A stretch of 7,114 bases of DNA from an uncultured Lachnospiraceae bacterium (GCA_902766845.1 CACXFD010000014.1:1-7114); one strand, 5' to 3'; shown: positions 1 through 5,775, counted from the stretch's first letter. Numbers and translations are program-made. Notes: generated from the letters alone by a model not told the origin.

Positions 1-692
1 CTTCCCTCCTTCATCAGCCGCAGCGCCAGGATGAAGAAAAAGAATTCCTCAAAGACCAGCCGCCGGCGGGCCATCTGGAGCTCCGCGTCATCCTGCGGGA
101 AATGGATCGTCTGCAGCGCGAAATTGATCTCGGAGAGCTTATAGCGGCGGCGCAGCAGGTCCGGGAGCGGATCTTCGCGAAGGCCGCCCTGCGCGAGCGC
201 CTGCTCCACGGCCTGGCTGATCTGGCGGTTCGTCAGCCCTTTGGTGAGCCGGTAGACGGGCCGCCGTCCGCCCAGCAGCTTCTGATAATTCTCGACCGTA
301 TACATCAGGGCCTGGTCCATCACGAGACCCTTCCCCTTCTGCGTGACGCGGCCGCGGAACACGTAGCGGTTCCCGGCCCGGAGCGCGTTCTTCATATACG
401 GCATATTGAACCAGGTCAGCGTGACGGTCCCGCTGCCGTCCCCGGCCGGGACCGATACGATCTGGAGACGGCCCGCGCGGCGCACCGACGCGTCGCGCCG
501 CAGCACCGCGCAGATCACGCCCGTGGTGTCGGGCCGCAGGGCCGCGATCTCGCCGGGCGCCTCGAACGTCTCGTAATCGCGCGGGTAGAAATGGAGCAGG
601 TCATCGACCGTAAAGACGCCGAGCCGCGCGAACGCGGCCGCCGTCTTCTCGCCGATCCCTTTGAGGCATGTGATCTGCTCCGTCCCCTGCAT
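1..692 (-). CDS. recG: ATP-dependent DNA helicase RecG, N-terminal part (cut by window edge)
   Basis: RecG is a cytoplasmic superfamily 2 helicase that regresses stalled replication forks and processes branched DNA. About 230 residues are visible, starting MQGTEQITCLKGIGEKTA; the reading frame is open to the window edge, so the helicase motor (Walker A, DExH) lies outside. The visible part is the wedge region: a helix-hairpin-helix-like KGIGEKTA at residues 11-18, HFYPRDYE near 34-41, an OB-fold strand set around TLTWFNMPYMKNALRAG (91-107) and VFRGRV (111-116), the family phrase PVYRLTKGLTNRQI (145-158), and the linker ARRRLVFEEFFFF (208-220) that leads into the motor. The start ATG has AAGGA five bases upstream. 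It follows fakA, as in many Clostridia. A strong hairpin sits just upstream. Identity rests on these family phrases and on gene order. Confidence 0.93.
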   Translation of the reverse strand, partial: MQGTEQITCLKGIGEKTAAAFARLGVFTVDDLLHFYPRDYETFEAPGEIAALRPDTTGVICAVLRRDASVRRAGRLQIVSVPAGDGSGTVTLTWFNMPYMKNALRAGNRYVFRGRVTQKGKGLVMDQALMYTVENYQKLLGGRRPVYRLTKGLTNRQISQAVEQALAQGGLREDPLPDLLRRRYKLSEINFALQTIHFPQDDAELQMARRRLVFEEFFFFILALRLMKEG

Positions 693-813
693 GGTCTTCC
701 TTCTTTCAAAAGCGGGCCCGGGCTCTCGCCCGGGCCCGCCCGTCTGCTGCTGTTTTTCCGCCGTTTTGCCGGCTGCTCCCCGGCCGCTTCGGGCGGCCTG
801 CCGTGCCGGGTGT
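693..813. other. fakA-recG intergenic spacer
   Basis: This 121-base spacer contains no gene. Besides the 12-bp hairpin it holds a smaller dyad, GGCCGC (782-787) and GCGGCC (793-798), with a 5-base loop just downstream of the fakA stop codon. I see no convincing sigma-A promoter for recG here, which favours co-transcription with fakA. Confidence 0.5.
712..739 (-). terminator. Strong GC hairpin with short T-run between fakA and recG
   Basis: A perfect 12-bp all-GC stem (arms 712-723 and 728-739) closes a 4-base loop, read as GAGA (a GNRA-type tetraloop) on the minus strand. It is followed on that strand by TTTT at 708-711. This looks like a partial intrinsic terminator downstream of fakA. The recG start codon is only 19 bases past the stem, so recG must be reached by read-through or from a promoter upstream of or inside the hairpin. 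It may therefore act as an attenuator, mRNA stabiliser or processing site, not a full stop. Confidence 0.65.
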
Positions 814-2523
814 TTACTCCACCGACACCATGTAATAATACACGGGCTGTCCGCCGTACTCGAGTTCCACTTCCAGATCCGGATAACGTCCGTTCAGCTC
901 TTCGAGCAGCGACTGCGCGTCGTCCTCGCTGACGCCCTCGCCGTAATAGACGGTCAGCACGCCGCTCTCTTCATCGACCATCTCGCCGATCATATCGAGC
1001 GTGGTGCCCCGGATGGACTGGCCCACGGCCAGCAGGCCGCCGTCGCCGAGGCCCATGAAGTCTCCCTCATGGATCTCCCGGTCCTGGATCGTGGTATTTC
1101 TCACCGCGAACGTGACCTGGCCGGTCTTGACCGCGCCGATGGCCTCCTGCATATCCGCAAGGTTCTCCTCCTCGGGCCGGCCGTCCACATACGTGACCAG
1201 CGCGGTGATGCCCTGCGGCACCGTGGTCGTCGGGACCACGATCAGGTGCTTGTCCTTCTCGATCTTCGCGGCCTGCTCCGCCGCGAGGATGATGTTCTTA
1301 TTATTCGGCAGGACGTAGATGTTCTTCGCGTGACAGCGCGCCGCGGCCTGCAGGATGTCATCCGTGCTCGGGTTCATGGTCTGCCCGCCCGTGATGATCT
1401 GATCCGCGCCGAGCTCCCGGAAGATCTCCGCGAGGCCTTCGCCCGCGCACACCGCGACGAACGCGTCTTCCTTCTCCGGCACGTCCTCTTCCGGCTCTTC
1501 GGCCTGTGCGGCCGCCCTGCGGGCTTCCTCGGCCGCCATGTAGGCCTGCTTCTCGCTCTCCTTGAAGAGCTTCTCCTGATGCTCGATCCGCATGTTGTCC
1601 ACCTTCATGCGGGAGAGCGAGCCGAGCGTCAAGCCCTTTTCAAAGGCCTGGCCGGGATGATTCGTATGCACGTGGATCTTGACGATATCGTCCAGCGAGA
1701 CGCAGACGATGGAGTCGCCGATGGACTCGAGGAACGCCTTCAGGTCCGCTTCCTCCGCCTCCCCGTACGGTTTTTCCAGGTTGATGATGAATTCCGTGCA
1801 GTATCCGAACTTGATGTCCGACGTTTCCAGCTCCGCCGACGACACCGTCCGGCTGCCCGAGGACGCTGCCTCCGCCTTCATCTCTCCGGTCGCGAGCGGC
1901 ACCTCCTTCCCCTCGAACGCGTCCAGCGCGCCCTCCAGGAAGACGATCAGGCCCTGTCCGCCCGAATCCACGACGCCGGCCTGCTTGAGCACCGGCAGAA
2001 GCTCCGGCGTCTGCGCCAGCGCGGTGCGTCCCTCCTCAAGGATCTGCGTCACCATCTCCCCGAGCGCGATGCCTTCCTGTCCGGCCAGCTCCACGGCCTT
2101 CTCCGCCATGCGCCGCGCCACGGTCAGGATGGTGCCCTCCTTGGGCTTCATCACGGCCTTGTACGCGGTCTCGGTGGCCCGCTGCATCGCGGCGGCCAGC
2201 AGCGGCACGTCGATCCGCTCCGCCTCCTTGATGGCCTTGCAGAAGCCCCGGCACAGCTGGGACATGATCACGCCCGAGTTGCCGCGCGCCCCGCGCAGCG
2301 ATCCCGACGAGATGGCCTTCGACAGGCCCTCGAACCCGGGCTCCGCGAGCGCAGCGACCTCCGTCACGGCGGCCATGATGGTCATGGTCATATTGGTGCC
2401 GGTGTCTCCGTCCGGCACCGGGAATACGTTCAGTTCGTTGATCCAGTCCTTCTGATCGTCCAGGCGCCAGGCCCCGGCCAGAAACATCTTCTGAAGCAGG
2501 GCGGCGCTGATGGTCTGTTCCAT
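814..2523 (-). CDS. fakA: Fatty acid kinase catalytic subunit FakA (YloV, DAK2 domain protein)
   Basis: The product is 569 residues, close to the usual 540-560 of FakA. In the known family, FakA phosphorylates fatty acids held by FakB proteins, giving acyl-phosphate for PlsX/PlsY phospholipid synthesis in the cytoplasm. The N-terminal DAK2 kinase domain spans about residues 8-205, with LNVFPVPDGDTGTNM at 31-45 (Asp38 and Asp40 being the expected Mg-ATP ligands) and GARGNSGVIMSQ at 78-89. The middle domain has Cys242 in GYCTEF and His284/His286 in KIHVHTNHPG, matching the zinc-site Cys/His/His pattern of characterised FakA. An Ala/Glu-rich linker lies at about 322-352. The C-terminal EDD/DegV-like domain begins near 354 and includes GGQTMNPSTDDIL. 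The start ATG has GGAGG nine bases upstream and follows yloU by 20 bases, so the two are probably one operon. No FakB gene is in the window. Confidence 0.95.
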   Translation of the reverse strand: MEQTISAALLQKMFLAGAWRLDDQKDWINELNVFPVPDGDTGTNMTMTIMAAVTEVAALAEPGFEGLSKAISSGSLRGARGNSGVIMSQLCRGFCKAIKEAERIDVPLLAAAMQRATETAYKAVMKPKEGTILTVARRMAEKAVELAGQEGIALGEMVTQILEEGRTALAQTPELLPVLKQAGVVDSGGQGLIVFLEGALDAFEGKEVPLATGEMKAEAASSGSRTVSSAELETSDIKFGYCTEFIINLEKPYGEAEEADLKAFLESIGDSIVCVSLDDIVKIHVHTNHPGQAFEKGLTLGSLSRMKVDNMRIEHQEKLFKESEKQAYMAAEEARRAAAQAEEPEEDVPEKEDAFVAVCAGEGLAEIFRELGADQIITGGQTMNPSTDDILQAAARCHAKNIYVLPNNKNIILAAEQAAKIEKDKHLIVVPTTTVPQGITALVTYVDGRPEEENLADMQEAIGAVKTGQVTFAVRNTTIQDREIHEGDFMGLGDGGLLAVGQSIRGTTLDMIGEMVDEESGVLTVYYGEGVSEDDAQSLLEELNGRYPDLEVELEYGGQPVYYYMVSVE

Positions 2524-2543
2524 TTCCGTTCTCCTCCGCTCTT

Positions 2544-2903
2544 TCAGTCGATGACCCGCACGCCTTCGATGTGGATGTTGATCTTCTCCACCTCGATGCC
2601 GCAGAACTGTTCCACCTGGTATTTGACGCTCTCGATCAGGTTATCCGCCACCGCGCGGATGCTGACGCCGTACACCACGATCACGTGGAAGTCCAGCACG
2701 AGCTTTTTGTCCTCCGTCACCTCCACGGCCACGCCGTGGTTGAGCCGTTCGCGCCGAAGCAGCTTGACCAGTCCGTCCTTCATGCTGACAGCGGCCATGC
2801 CGACGACGCCGAAACATTCGATCGCGAGCGATCCCGCATACTGCGCGATCACATCGGTATTCACAACGATATCCCCGAGGGGATTGCTGCTGCGAAGCTT
2901 CAT
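2544..2903 (-). CDS. yloU: Asp23/Gls24 family protein YloU
   Basis: The product is 119 residues with no signal peptide or membrane segment. It shows the Asp23/Gls24 fold pattern: an initial GDIVVNTDVIAQYAGSLAIE (residues 10-29), then GVVGMAAVSM, a basic stretch around LLRRERLNHGVAVEV, the core strand LVLDFHVIVVYGVSIRAVAD, and a closing VEKINIHIEGVRVID. The family is linked to the cell envelope and alkaline stress, but the molecular role of YloU is unknown. It is the conserved partner upstream of fakA/yloV in Firmicutes. The MKLRSSN start is chosen because GGAGG sits seven bases upstream. An in-frame GTG at 2924 would place that ribosome binding site inside the gene and leave none upstream. 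A promoter lies about 55 bases upstream. Confidence 0.9.
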   Translation of the reverse strand: MKLRSSNPLGDIVVNTDVIAQYAGSLAIECFGVVGMAAVSMKDGLVKLLRRERLNHGVAVEVTEDKKLVLDFHVIVVYGVSIRAVADNLIESVKYQVEQFCGIEVEKINIHIEGVRVID

Positions 2904-2910
2904 ATGTCTG

Positions 2911-2915
2911 CCTCC
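2911..2915 (-). promoter_or_regulatory. Ribosome binding site that sets the yloU start
   Basis: GGAGG on the minus strand lies seven bases before the ATG at 2903. It falls between an upstream in-frame GTG (2924) and that ATG, so it favours the shorter 119-residue product. Confidence 0.8.
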
Positions 2916-2956
2916 GTTTCTCACAGGGTGATCGACTGCATAAATCCTGAGATTAC

Positions 2957-2985
2957 AGTATAGCGTATTCCGCGGAAAAAATCCA
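2957..2985 (-). promoter_or_regulatory. Predicted sigma-A promoter for yloU-fakA
   Basis: Read on the minus strand, a -35 of TGGATT (2980-2985) and a -10 of TATACT (2957-2962) are separated by exactly 17 bases. The -10 matches the consensus at five of six positions and the -35 at three of six. T-rich sequence around 2986-3004 lies upstream. Transcription would start near 2950, giving a leader of about 47 bases. This is pattern-based only. Confidence 0.55.
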
Positions 2986-3016
2986 TCTTTATTTATGTAT
3001 TTTTATGCAAAAGACG

Positions 3017-3030
3017 TGCATTCGAATGCA
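3017..3030. repeat. 14-bp perfect palindrome TGCATTCGAATGCA
   Basis: The two 7-base arms are exact reverse complements with no spacer. It lies upstream of both divergent promoters: about 32 bases upstream of the yloU -35 and about 70 bases upstream of the rpmB -35. The core element TGCAT/ATGCA recurs nearby at 3005-3009 and 3101-3105. It has the form of a dimeric regulator site, but I do not recognise it as the site of a known regulator. Confidence 0.45.
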
Positions 3031-3036
3031 TCCGGC

Positions 3037-3050
3037 CCCGTCCGGACGGG
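3037..3050. repeat. 14-bp perfect palindrome CCCGTCCGGACGGG
   Basis: This is a second perfect dyad six bases downstream of the first. It lies in a GC-rich block flanked by an outer inverted pair CCGGC (3032-3036) and GCCGG (3055-3059). In RNA it could form only a hairpin whose loop is inside the palindrome, and no T-run follows on the plus strand, so it does not look like a terminator. It could be a regulator site or a chance product of GC-rich sequence. Confidence 0.35.
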
Positions 3051-3099
3051 CACGGCCGGGGCGGCCCCCGAAAAAAGTTCGGATTTGCGTAAATTCCGC

Positions 3100-3128
3100 T
3101 TGCATTTTTCCGGACCATCTGATAAAAT
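3100..3128 (+). promoter_or_regulatory. Predicted sigma-A promoter for rpmB
   Basis: A -35 of TTGCAT (3100-3105) and a -10 of TAAAAT (3123-3128) are separated by exactly 17 bases. The -10 matches the consensus at five of six positions. Transcription would start near 3135, leaving a leader of about 68 bases before rpmB. Confidence 0.65.
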
Positions 3129-3161
3129 GTCTCATGCTATGGGCCGGCTTTGGTATCATTC

Positions 3162-3202
3162 GACTGCAGGTCACATGGGAAATCAGTGAAGGAGGTGCAG
3201 TC
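3162..3202 (+). promoter_or_regulatory. Foldable rpmB leader enclosing the Shine-Dalgarno
   Basis: GACTGCA (3162-3168) is an exact reverse complement of TGCAGTC (3196-3202), and the second arm directly abuts the rpmB start codon. Inside it, TCAC (3171-3174) can pair with GTGA (3186-3189). The Shine-Dalgarno AAGGAGG (3189-3195) then lies mostly in the internal loop. Such a fold could control ribosome access, as leaders of other ribosomal protein genes do. I know of no described L28 leader of this type; it could be chance. Confidence 0.35.
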
Positions 3203-3388
3203 ATGGCGAAATGTGCAATCTGTCAGAAGGGAGCTCACTTCGGAAACGCTGTGAGCCATTCTCATAGAAGATCCAACAAGATGTGGAAATCGAACGTCAA
3301 GAGCGTTCGCATCAATGTGAACGGCGCCGCGAAGCGAGTGTATATTTGTACGTCCTGCCTTCGTTCCGGCTACGTGGAGAGAGCGTAA
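3203..3388 (+). CDS. rpmB: Large ribosomal subunit protein bL28
   Basis: The product is 61 residues, the normal length for the short Firmicutes form. L28 is a small basic protein of the 50S subunit that contacts 23S rRNA. It carries a zinc-ribbon pair, Cys4-x-x-Cys7 (CAIC) and Cys49-x-x-Cys52 (CTSC), so this is the zinc-binding form; many genomes also have a zinc-free paralogue. Family residues include FGNAVSHSHRRSNKMWKSN at 13-31 and the basic centre around VNGAAKRVYIC. The start follows AAGGAGG at seven bases. The gene is monocistronic, divergent from yloU and closed by a terminator shared with the CarD-like gene. The divergent rpmB/yloU arrangement is conserved in Firmicutes and supports both calls. 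Confidence 0.97.
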   Translation: MAKCAICQKGAHFGNAVSHSHRRSNKMWKSNVKSVRINVNGAAKRVYICTSCLRSGYVERA

Positions 3389-3413
3389 GCCTCGTCTCAC
3401 ACAAAAAGAAGAA

Positions 3414-3453
3414 AGACCCGCCGCGGCCTGACGGCTGCGGCGGGTCTCTTTTT
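3414..3453 (+). terminator. Bidirectional intrinsic terminator between rpmB and the CarD-like gene
   Basis: The stem pairs 3414-3424 (AGACCCGCCGC) with 3437-3447, and continues inward as GGCC/GGCT around a TGAC loop (3429-3432), one pair being G-T. A T-run follows at 3449-3453 for rpmB. On the minus strand the same stem is followed by TTTCTTCTTTTT (3402-3413), so it can also end the convergent CarD-like transcript, whose stop codon is a few bases away. Confidence 0.88.
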
Positions 3454-3456
3454 GAG

Positions 3457-3978
3457 TTAAGAAGCTTCCGAACGGAGCTTTTCCTGGATGAACCGGTCTG
3501 TTTCCTCCGGCGTCAGCTCCAGCGCGACCGACAGTTCCTGCAAAAGCTTCTCCTGGGCCACCCGGAAATACCGCTGGTCCACTTCCGTGAGCCGCTTCCC
3601 GTTGGTGATCCGATCCTGTTTCCTCTGGTAGATGGTCTTGGTGATACGTACAAGATCCGTGCAGTCCAGACAGCCGGAGCGGTACAGTACGTCATGGTAC
3701 TCCTGCTCGCGGCGCTTTTCATTCGAGACCCACACCTCTTCCGTGTCCGTGAACCCTTCGATACAGGCAATGGCCTGCTCCTTCGTGAGCACGGGGCGGA
3801 GCTTGTCCGCTTCCTGCTCGACCGGAAGGTAATGCATGCTGCCCTTTTTGTACAGCGGACGGAGGGAATAGAACTTTTTCCCTTTCGTGCGGGGGCTGAT
3901 GCCCGGATCCCCGATCGCTTCGATCCGGCAAGGGCCCTCGACACCGTAGATGACGGTCTCTCCGACCTGGTAGGCCAT
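3457..3978 (-). CDS. CarD-family transcriptional regulator (CdnL/TRCF RNA polymerase-binding domain)
   Basis: The product is 173 residues. CarD/CdnL proteins bind the RNA polymerase beta subunit through an N-terminal Tudor-like domain and steady the open promoter complex with a helical C-terminal domain. Here the N-terminal domain covers about residues 1-60: YQVGETVIYGVEGPCRIEAI at 3-22, KKFYSLRPLY at 34-43, and HYLPVE at 49-54. Trp83 in EEVWVSNEKRR is a candidate for the conserved promoter-contacting tryptophan. The rest is helical, with TKTIYQRKQDRITNGKRLTE (113-132) and AQEKLLQELSVALEL as in CarD. A CLDC motif (Cys103, Cys106) lies where relatives usually have a short SGD-type turn. The length is close to the 150-170 of the family, and there is no sign of the helicase part of Mfd/TRCF. 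The start has AGGGGG five bases upstream. It is a single-gene unit with its own promoter. Confidence 0.87.
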   Translation of the reverse strand: MAYQVGETVIYGVEGPCRIEAIGDPGISPRTKGKKFYSLRPLYKKGSMHYLPVEQEADKLRPVLTKEQAIACIEGFTDTEEVWVSNEKRREQEYHDVLYRSGCLDCTDLVRITKTIYQRKQDRITNGKRLTEVDQRYFRVAQEKLLQELSVALELTPEETDRFIQEKLRSEAS

Positions 3979-4002
3979 GCGCTCCCCCTTTCAAAAGAAC
4001 CC

Positions 4003-4021
4003 GGTATCCGCCCCGGATACC
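4003..4021 (-). promoter_or_regulatory. Leader hairpin of the CarD-like gene
   Basis: GGTATCCG (4003-4010) and CGGATACC (4014-4021) form a perfect 8-bp stem with a 3-base loop in the predicted leader, about 24 bases before the start codon. A TTCTTTT stretch follows a few bases later on the minus strand, so a weak attenuator is possible. mRNA stabilisation is an alternative. Confidence 0.4.
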
Positions 4022-4054
4022 ACAGCGCGTGACGTATGGCTTTTCCTTCCGAAA

Positions 4055-4081
4055 AGTATACTCTTCCACCTGTAGTATACC
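4055..4081. repeat. Duplicated AGTATAC boxes at the CarD-like promoter
   Basis: AGTATACT (4055-4062, an 8-bp perfect palindrome) and AGTATACC (4074-4081) begin 19 bases apart, close to two helical turns. The second contains the -10 box and the first lies just past the predicted start of transcription. This could be an operator pair, or a second, weaker -10. Confidence 0.35.
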
Positions 4082-4102
4082 AGATTCGGGGCGTTTTGTC
4101 AC
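4074..4102 (-). promoter_or_regulatory. Strong predicted sigma-A promoter for the CarD-like gene
   Basis: On the minus strand a -35 of GTGACA (4097-4102) and a -10 of TATACT (4074-4079) are separated by exactly 17 bases. Each matches the consensus at five of six positions, making this the best promoter in the window. Transcription would start near 4067 with a leader of about 89 bases. AT-rich sequence upstream (4103-4145) could act as an UP element. Confidence 0.72.
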
Positions 4103-4238
4103 AGGCACATTTCTCCAAAAAAGTCTATGCCGATTTGTTCAACAATACCGCAAAAAGCGCATGGAATCGTGCTTTCTCAGGTTTTCTCCTTCATTTATTT
4201 CCGGTAATTTCCGTTATTTTTTAATCATTCCGGACAGC

Positions 4239-4264
4239 AAAAAAGCCCCGGCTCGCCGGGGCTT
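4239..4264 (-). terminator. Intrinsic terminator of thrC
   Basis: A 9-bp stem AAGCCCCGG/CCGGGGCTT (4243-4251 with 4256-4264) has a 4-base loop. On the minus strand the T-run is TTTTTT, read 4244 down to 4239; its first two bases are the end of the stem. It begins about 20 bases past the thrC stop codon and marks the end of the leu-thr transcript. Confidence 0.92.
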
Positions 4265-4285
4265 CTGACATCATTTGAAAAAGGT

Positions 4286-5770
4286 TCATTTCAGGAACGC
4301 GAGCACGTTCTCTTTCATCGCGGAGATATCGCAGACGGTCCGGTGCCGCACCGGTGCGCTGCGGACCTCGTTCACCGCTGCCGGGACCGGCCAGCCGGTC
4401 TCCTGCGCCATGCGGTCCGCGAGGGCAAAATCGTCCGCGGCGGTCACGCCCGGACAGACCGCACCCATGACCGTGCCCGTGAATTTAAACGGGCTGGCCG
4501 TGGAGACGACCACGGTGGGCGTATCGTCCCCGGTCTCCTTCCGATAATCCTGATATACCGATGACGCAACGGCCGTATGCGGGTCCAGCAGGTACTGGTA
4601 CGTGTTCCAGACCCGCGCGATCTCCGCGGCGGTCTGCTCTTCGTCCGCGTAGCCGCCGGCGAAATCCGTCAGCTTTTCCTTCATGTCCGGCGTCAGTTCA
4701 TATGCGCCGTCCTTCGTGAGCCGCGCCATCAGGTCGCGGTCCTTCCCCGCGTCCTCTCCGCCCAGCTCATAGACGAGGCGCTCGAGATTGCTCGAGATCA
4801 GGATATCCATCGACGGCGACGTGGTCAGATAGAACGGCCGGCGCCGGTCGTATGTGCCGGTCGAAAAGAAATCGAACAGGACCCGGTTGCGGTTGGAGGC
4901 GCAGATCAGCTTGCCGACCGGCAGGCCCATCTTCTTCGCGTAATACGCGGCCAGGATGTTTCCGAAATTCCCGGTCGGGACCGTGAAGTTCACCGGATCT
5001 CCCTCGCGGATCTCCCCTTCGCGCAGCAGGCGCGCGTACGCATGGACATAATACGCGATCTGCGGGACCAGGCGGCCGATGTTGATCGAATTCGCGGACG
5101 AGAACCGCATGCCGCGCCGGTCCAGTTCCTCCCGCAGGGCTTCATCGCCGAGGAGCTGCTTGACGCCGGTCTGGGCGTCATCGAAGTTCCCGCGCACGGC
5201 GATCACGCAGGTGTTCTCTCCCTCCTGGGTGACCATCTGGCGCTCCTGGATCGGGCTCACGCCGCCGTGCGGGTAAAAGACCGCGATCCGCGTGCCGGGC
5301 ACGTTCGCGAAGCCCGCGAGCGCGGCCTTGCCGGTATCCCCGGACGTGGCCGTCAGGATCACGATCTCCTTCCGGTCCTGCTGACGCGCGGCCGCCGCGG
5401 TCATCAGGTGCGGCAGGATGGACAGCGCCATGTCCTTGAACGCGATCGTCTTCCCGTGATACAGTTCCAGATAATAGACGTCTCCGACCTTCGCAAGAGG
5501 GGCGATCTCGGGCGTATCGAATTTCTCATCATACGCGCCCGCGCAGCACGCGCGCAGCTCCTCCTCCGAAAAGTCCGTCAGGAACGCGTGCAGGATCTCG
5601 TACGCGAGGTCCGGATAGGACAGCCGGGACAGCTCCCCCAGGCTCAACGGAAGCGCGGGGATGCGGTCCGGGACAAACAGGCCTCCGTCGGGCGCGAGGC
5701 CGGTCAGGATAGCTTCGGACGCCGTGACCGGTCCGAAGCCGCGGGTGCTGTAATAAGCGATCTCTTTCAT
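4286..5770 (-). CDS. thrC: Threonine synthase
   Basis: The product is 494 residues, normal for the longer bacterial/fungal type of threonine synthase. The enzyme is a cytoplasmic fold-type II PLP enzyme that converts O-phospho-L-homoserine to L-threonine and phosphate, the last step of threonine synthesis. The N-terminus YYSTRGFGPVTASEAILTGL (residues 6-25) followed by APDGGLFVP is typical. The PLP lysine should be Lys112 in HGKTIAFKDMA. The phosphate-binding loop is TATSGDTGKAA (140-150), followed by VFYPHGGVSPIQERQM. NSINIGRLVPQIAYYVHAY and FTVPTGNFGNILAAYYAKKMGLP are further family blocks. The start at MKEIAYYS has GGAGAG five bases upstream; a longer frame to 5872 crosses the hairpin and is not credible. 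It lies 136 bases after leuD on the same strand and ends at a strong terminator. Confidence 0.97.
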   Translation of the reverse strand: MKEIAYYSTRGFGPVTASEAILTGLAPDGGLFVPDRIPALPLSLGELSRLSYPDLAYEILHAFLTDFSEEELRACCAGAYDEKFDTPEIAPLAKVGDVYYLELYHGKTIAFKDMALSILPHLMTAAAARQQDRKEIVILTATSGDTGKAALAGFANVPGTRIAVFYPHGGVSPIQERQMVTQEGENTCVIAVRGNFDDAQTGVKQLLGDEALREELDRRGMRFSSANSINIGRLVPQIAYYVHAYARLLREGEIREGDPVNFTVPTGNFGNILAAYYAKKMGLPVGKLICASNRNRVLFDFFSTGTYDRRRPFYLTTSPSMDILISSNLERLVYELGGEDAGKDRDLMARLTKDGAYELTPDMKEKLTDFAGGYADEEQTAAEIARVWNTYQYLLDPHTAVASSVYQDYRKETGDDTPTVVVSTASPFKFTGTVMGAVCPGVTAADDFALADRMAQETGWPVPAAVNEVRSAPVRHRTVCDISAMKENVLAFLK

Positions 5771-5775
5771 GTCTT

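Larger units (their letters stand above)
2904..3202. other. Divergent control region between yloU and rpmB
   Basis: This 299-base spacer has no convincing gene. From left to right it holds the yloU ribosome binding site and promoter, an AT-rich stretch (2976-3010), a 14-bp palindrome (3017-3030), a GC-rich palindromic block (3032-3070), and the rpmB promoter (3100-3128). The structured rpmB leader follows. An in-frame extension of rpmB back to 3005 is open but crosses the palindromes and promoter and lacks a ribosome binding site, so it is not taken as coding. Confidence 0.7.
3979..4285. other. Intergenic region between the CarD-like gene and thrC
   Basis: This is about 307 bases without a convincing gene. 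It holds, from left to right, the CarD-like ribosome binding site, its leader hairpin, the promoter with duplicated boxes, an AT-rich stretch (4103-4238) and the thrC terminator. The AT-rich stretch includes ATTTCCG repeated at 4197-4203 and 4207-4213, a 10-base period, but I can assign no function to it. Short plus-strand frames here have no ribosome binding site or recognisable protein. Confidence 0.6.

Noticed and set aside
102..932. 276-codon open frame on the plus strand over recG and the end of fakA
   Set aside because: It is opposite to the RecG wedge domain, crosses the fakA-recG hairpin and has no start signal.
661..2931. 756-codon open frame on the plus strand across fakA and yloU
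   Set aside because: It is exactly antisense to two well-recognised genes, is rich in Arg, His, Leu and Ala as expected from mirrored GC-rich codons, and has no ribosome binding site or recognisable domain.
3005..3202. N-terminal extension of rpmB
   Set aside because: The frame is open, but it runs through the palindromes and the predicted promoter, and the only good ribosome binding site serves the standard 61-residue L28 start.
2904..3202. FapR-type lipid regulator site controlling yloU-fakA
   Set aside because: I looked for the TTAGTACCTAGTCTTAA-like FapR operator in the divergent region and saw nothing similar.
4029..4268. Short plus-strand open frames in the CarD-thrC spacer
   Set aside because: They overlap the promoter boxes and the thrC terminator, lack ribosome binding sites and resemble no protein I know.
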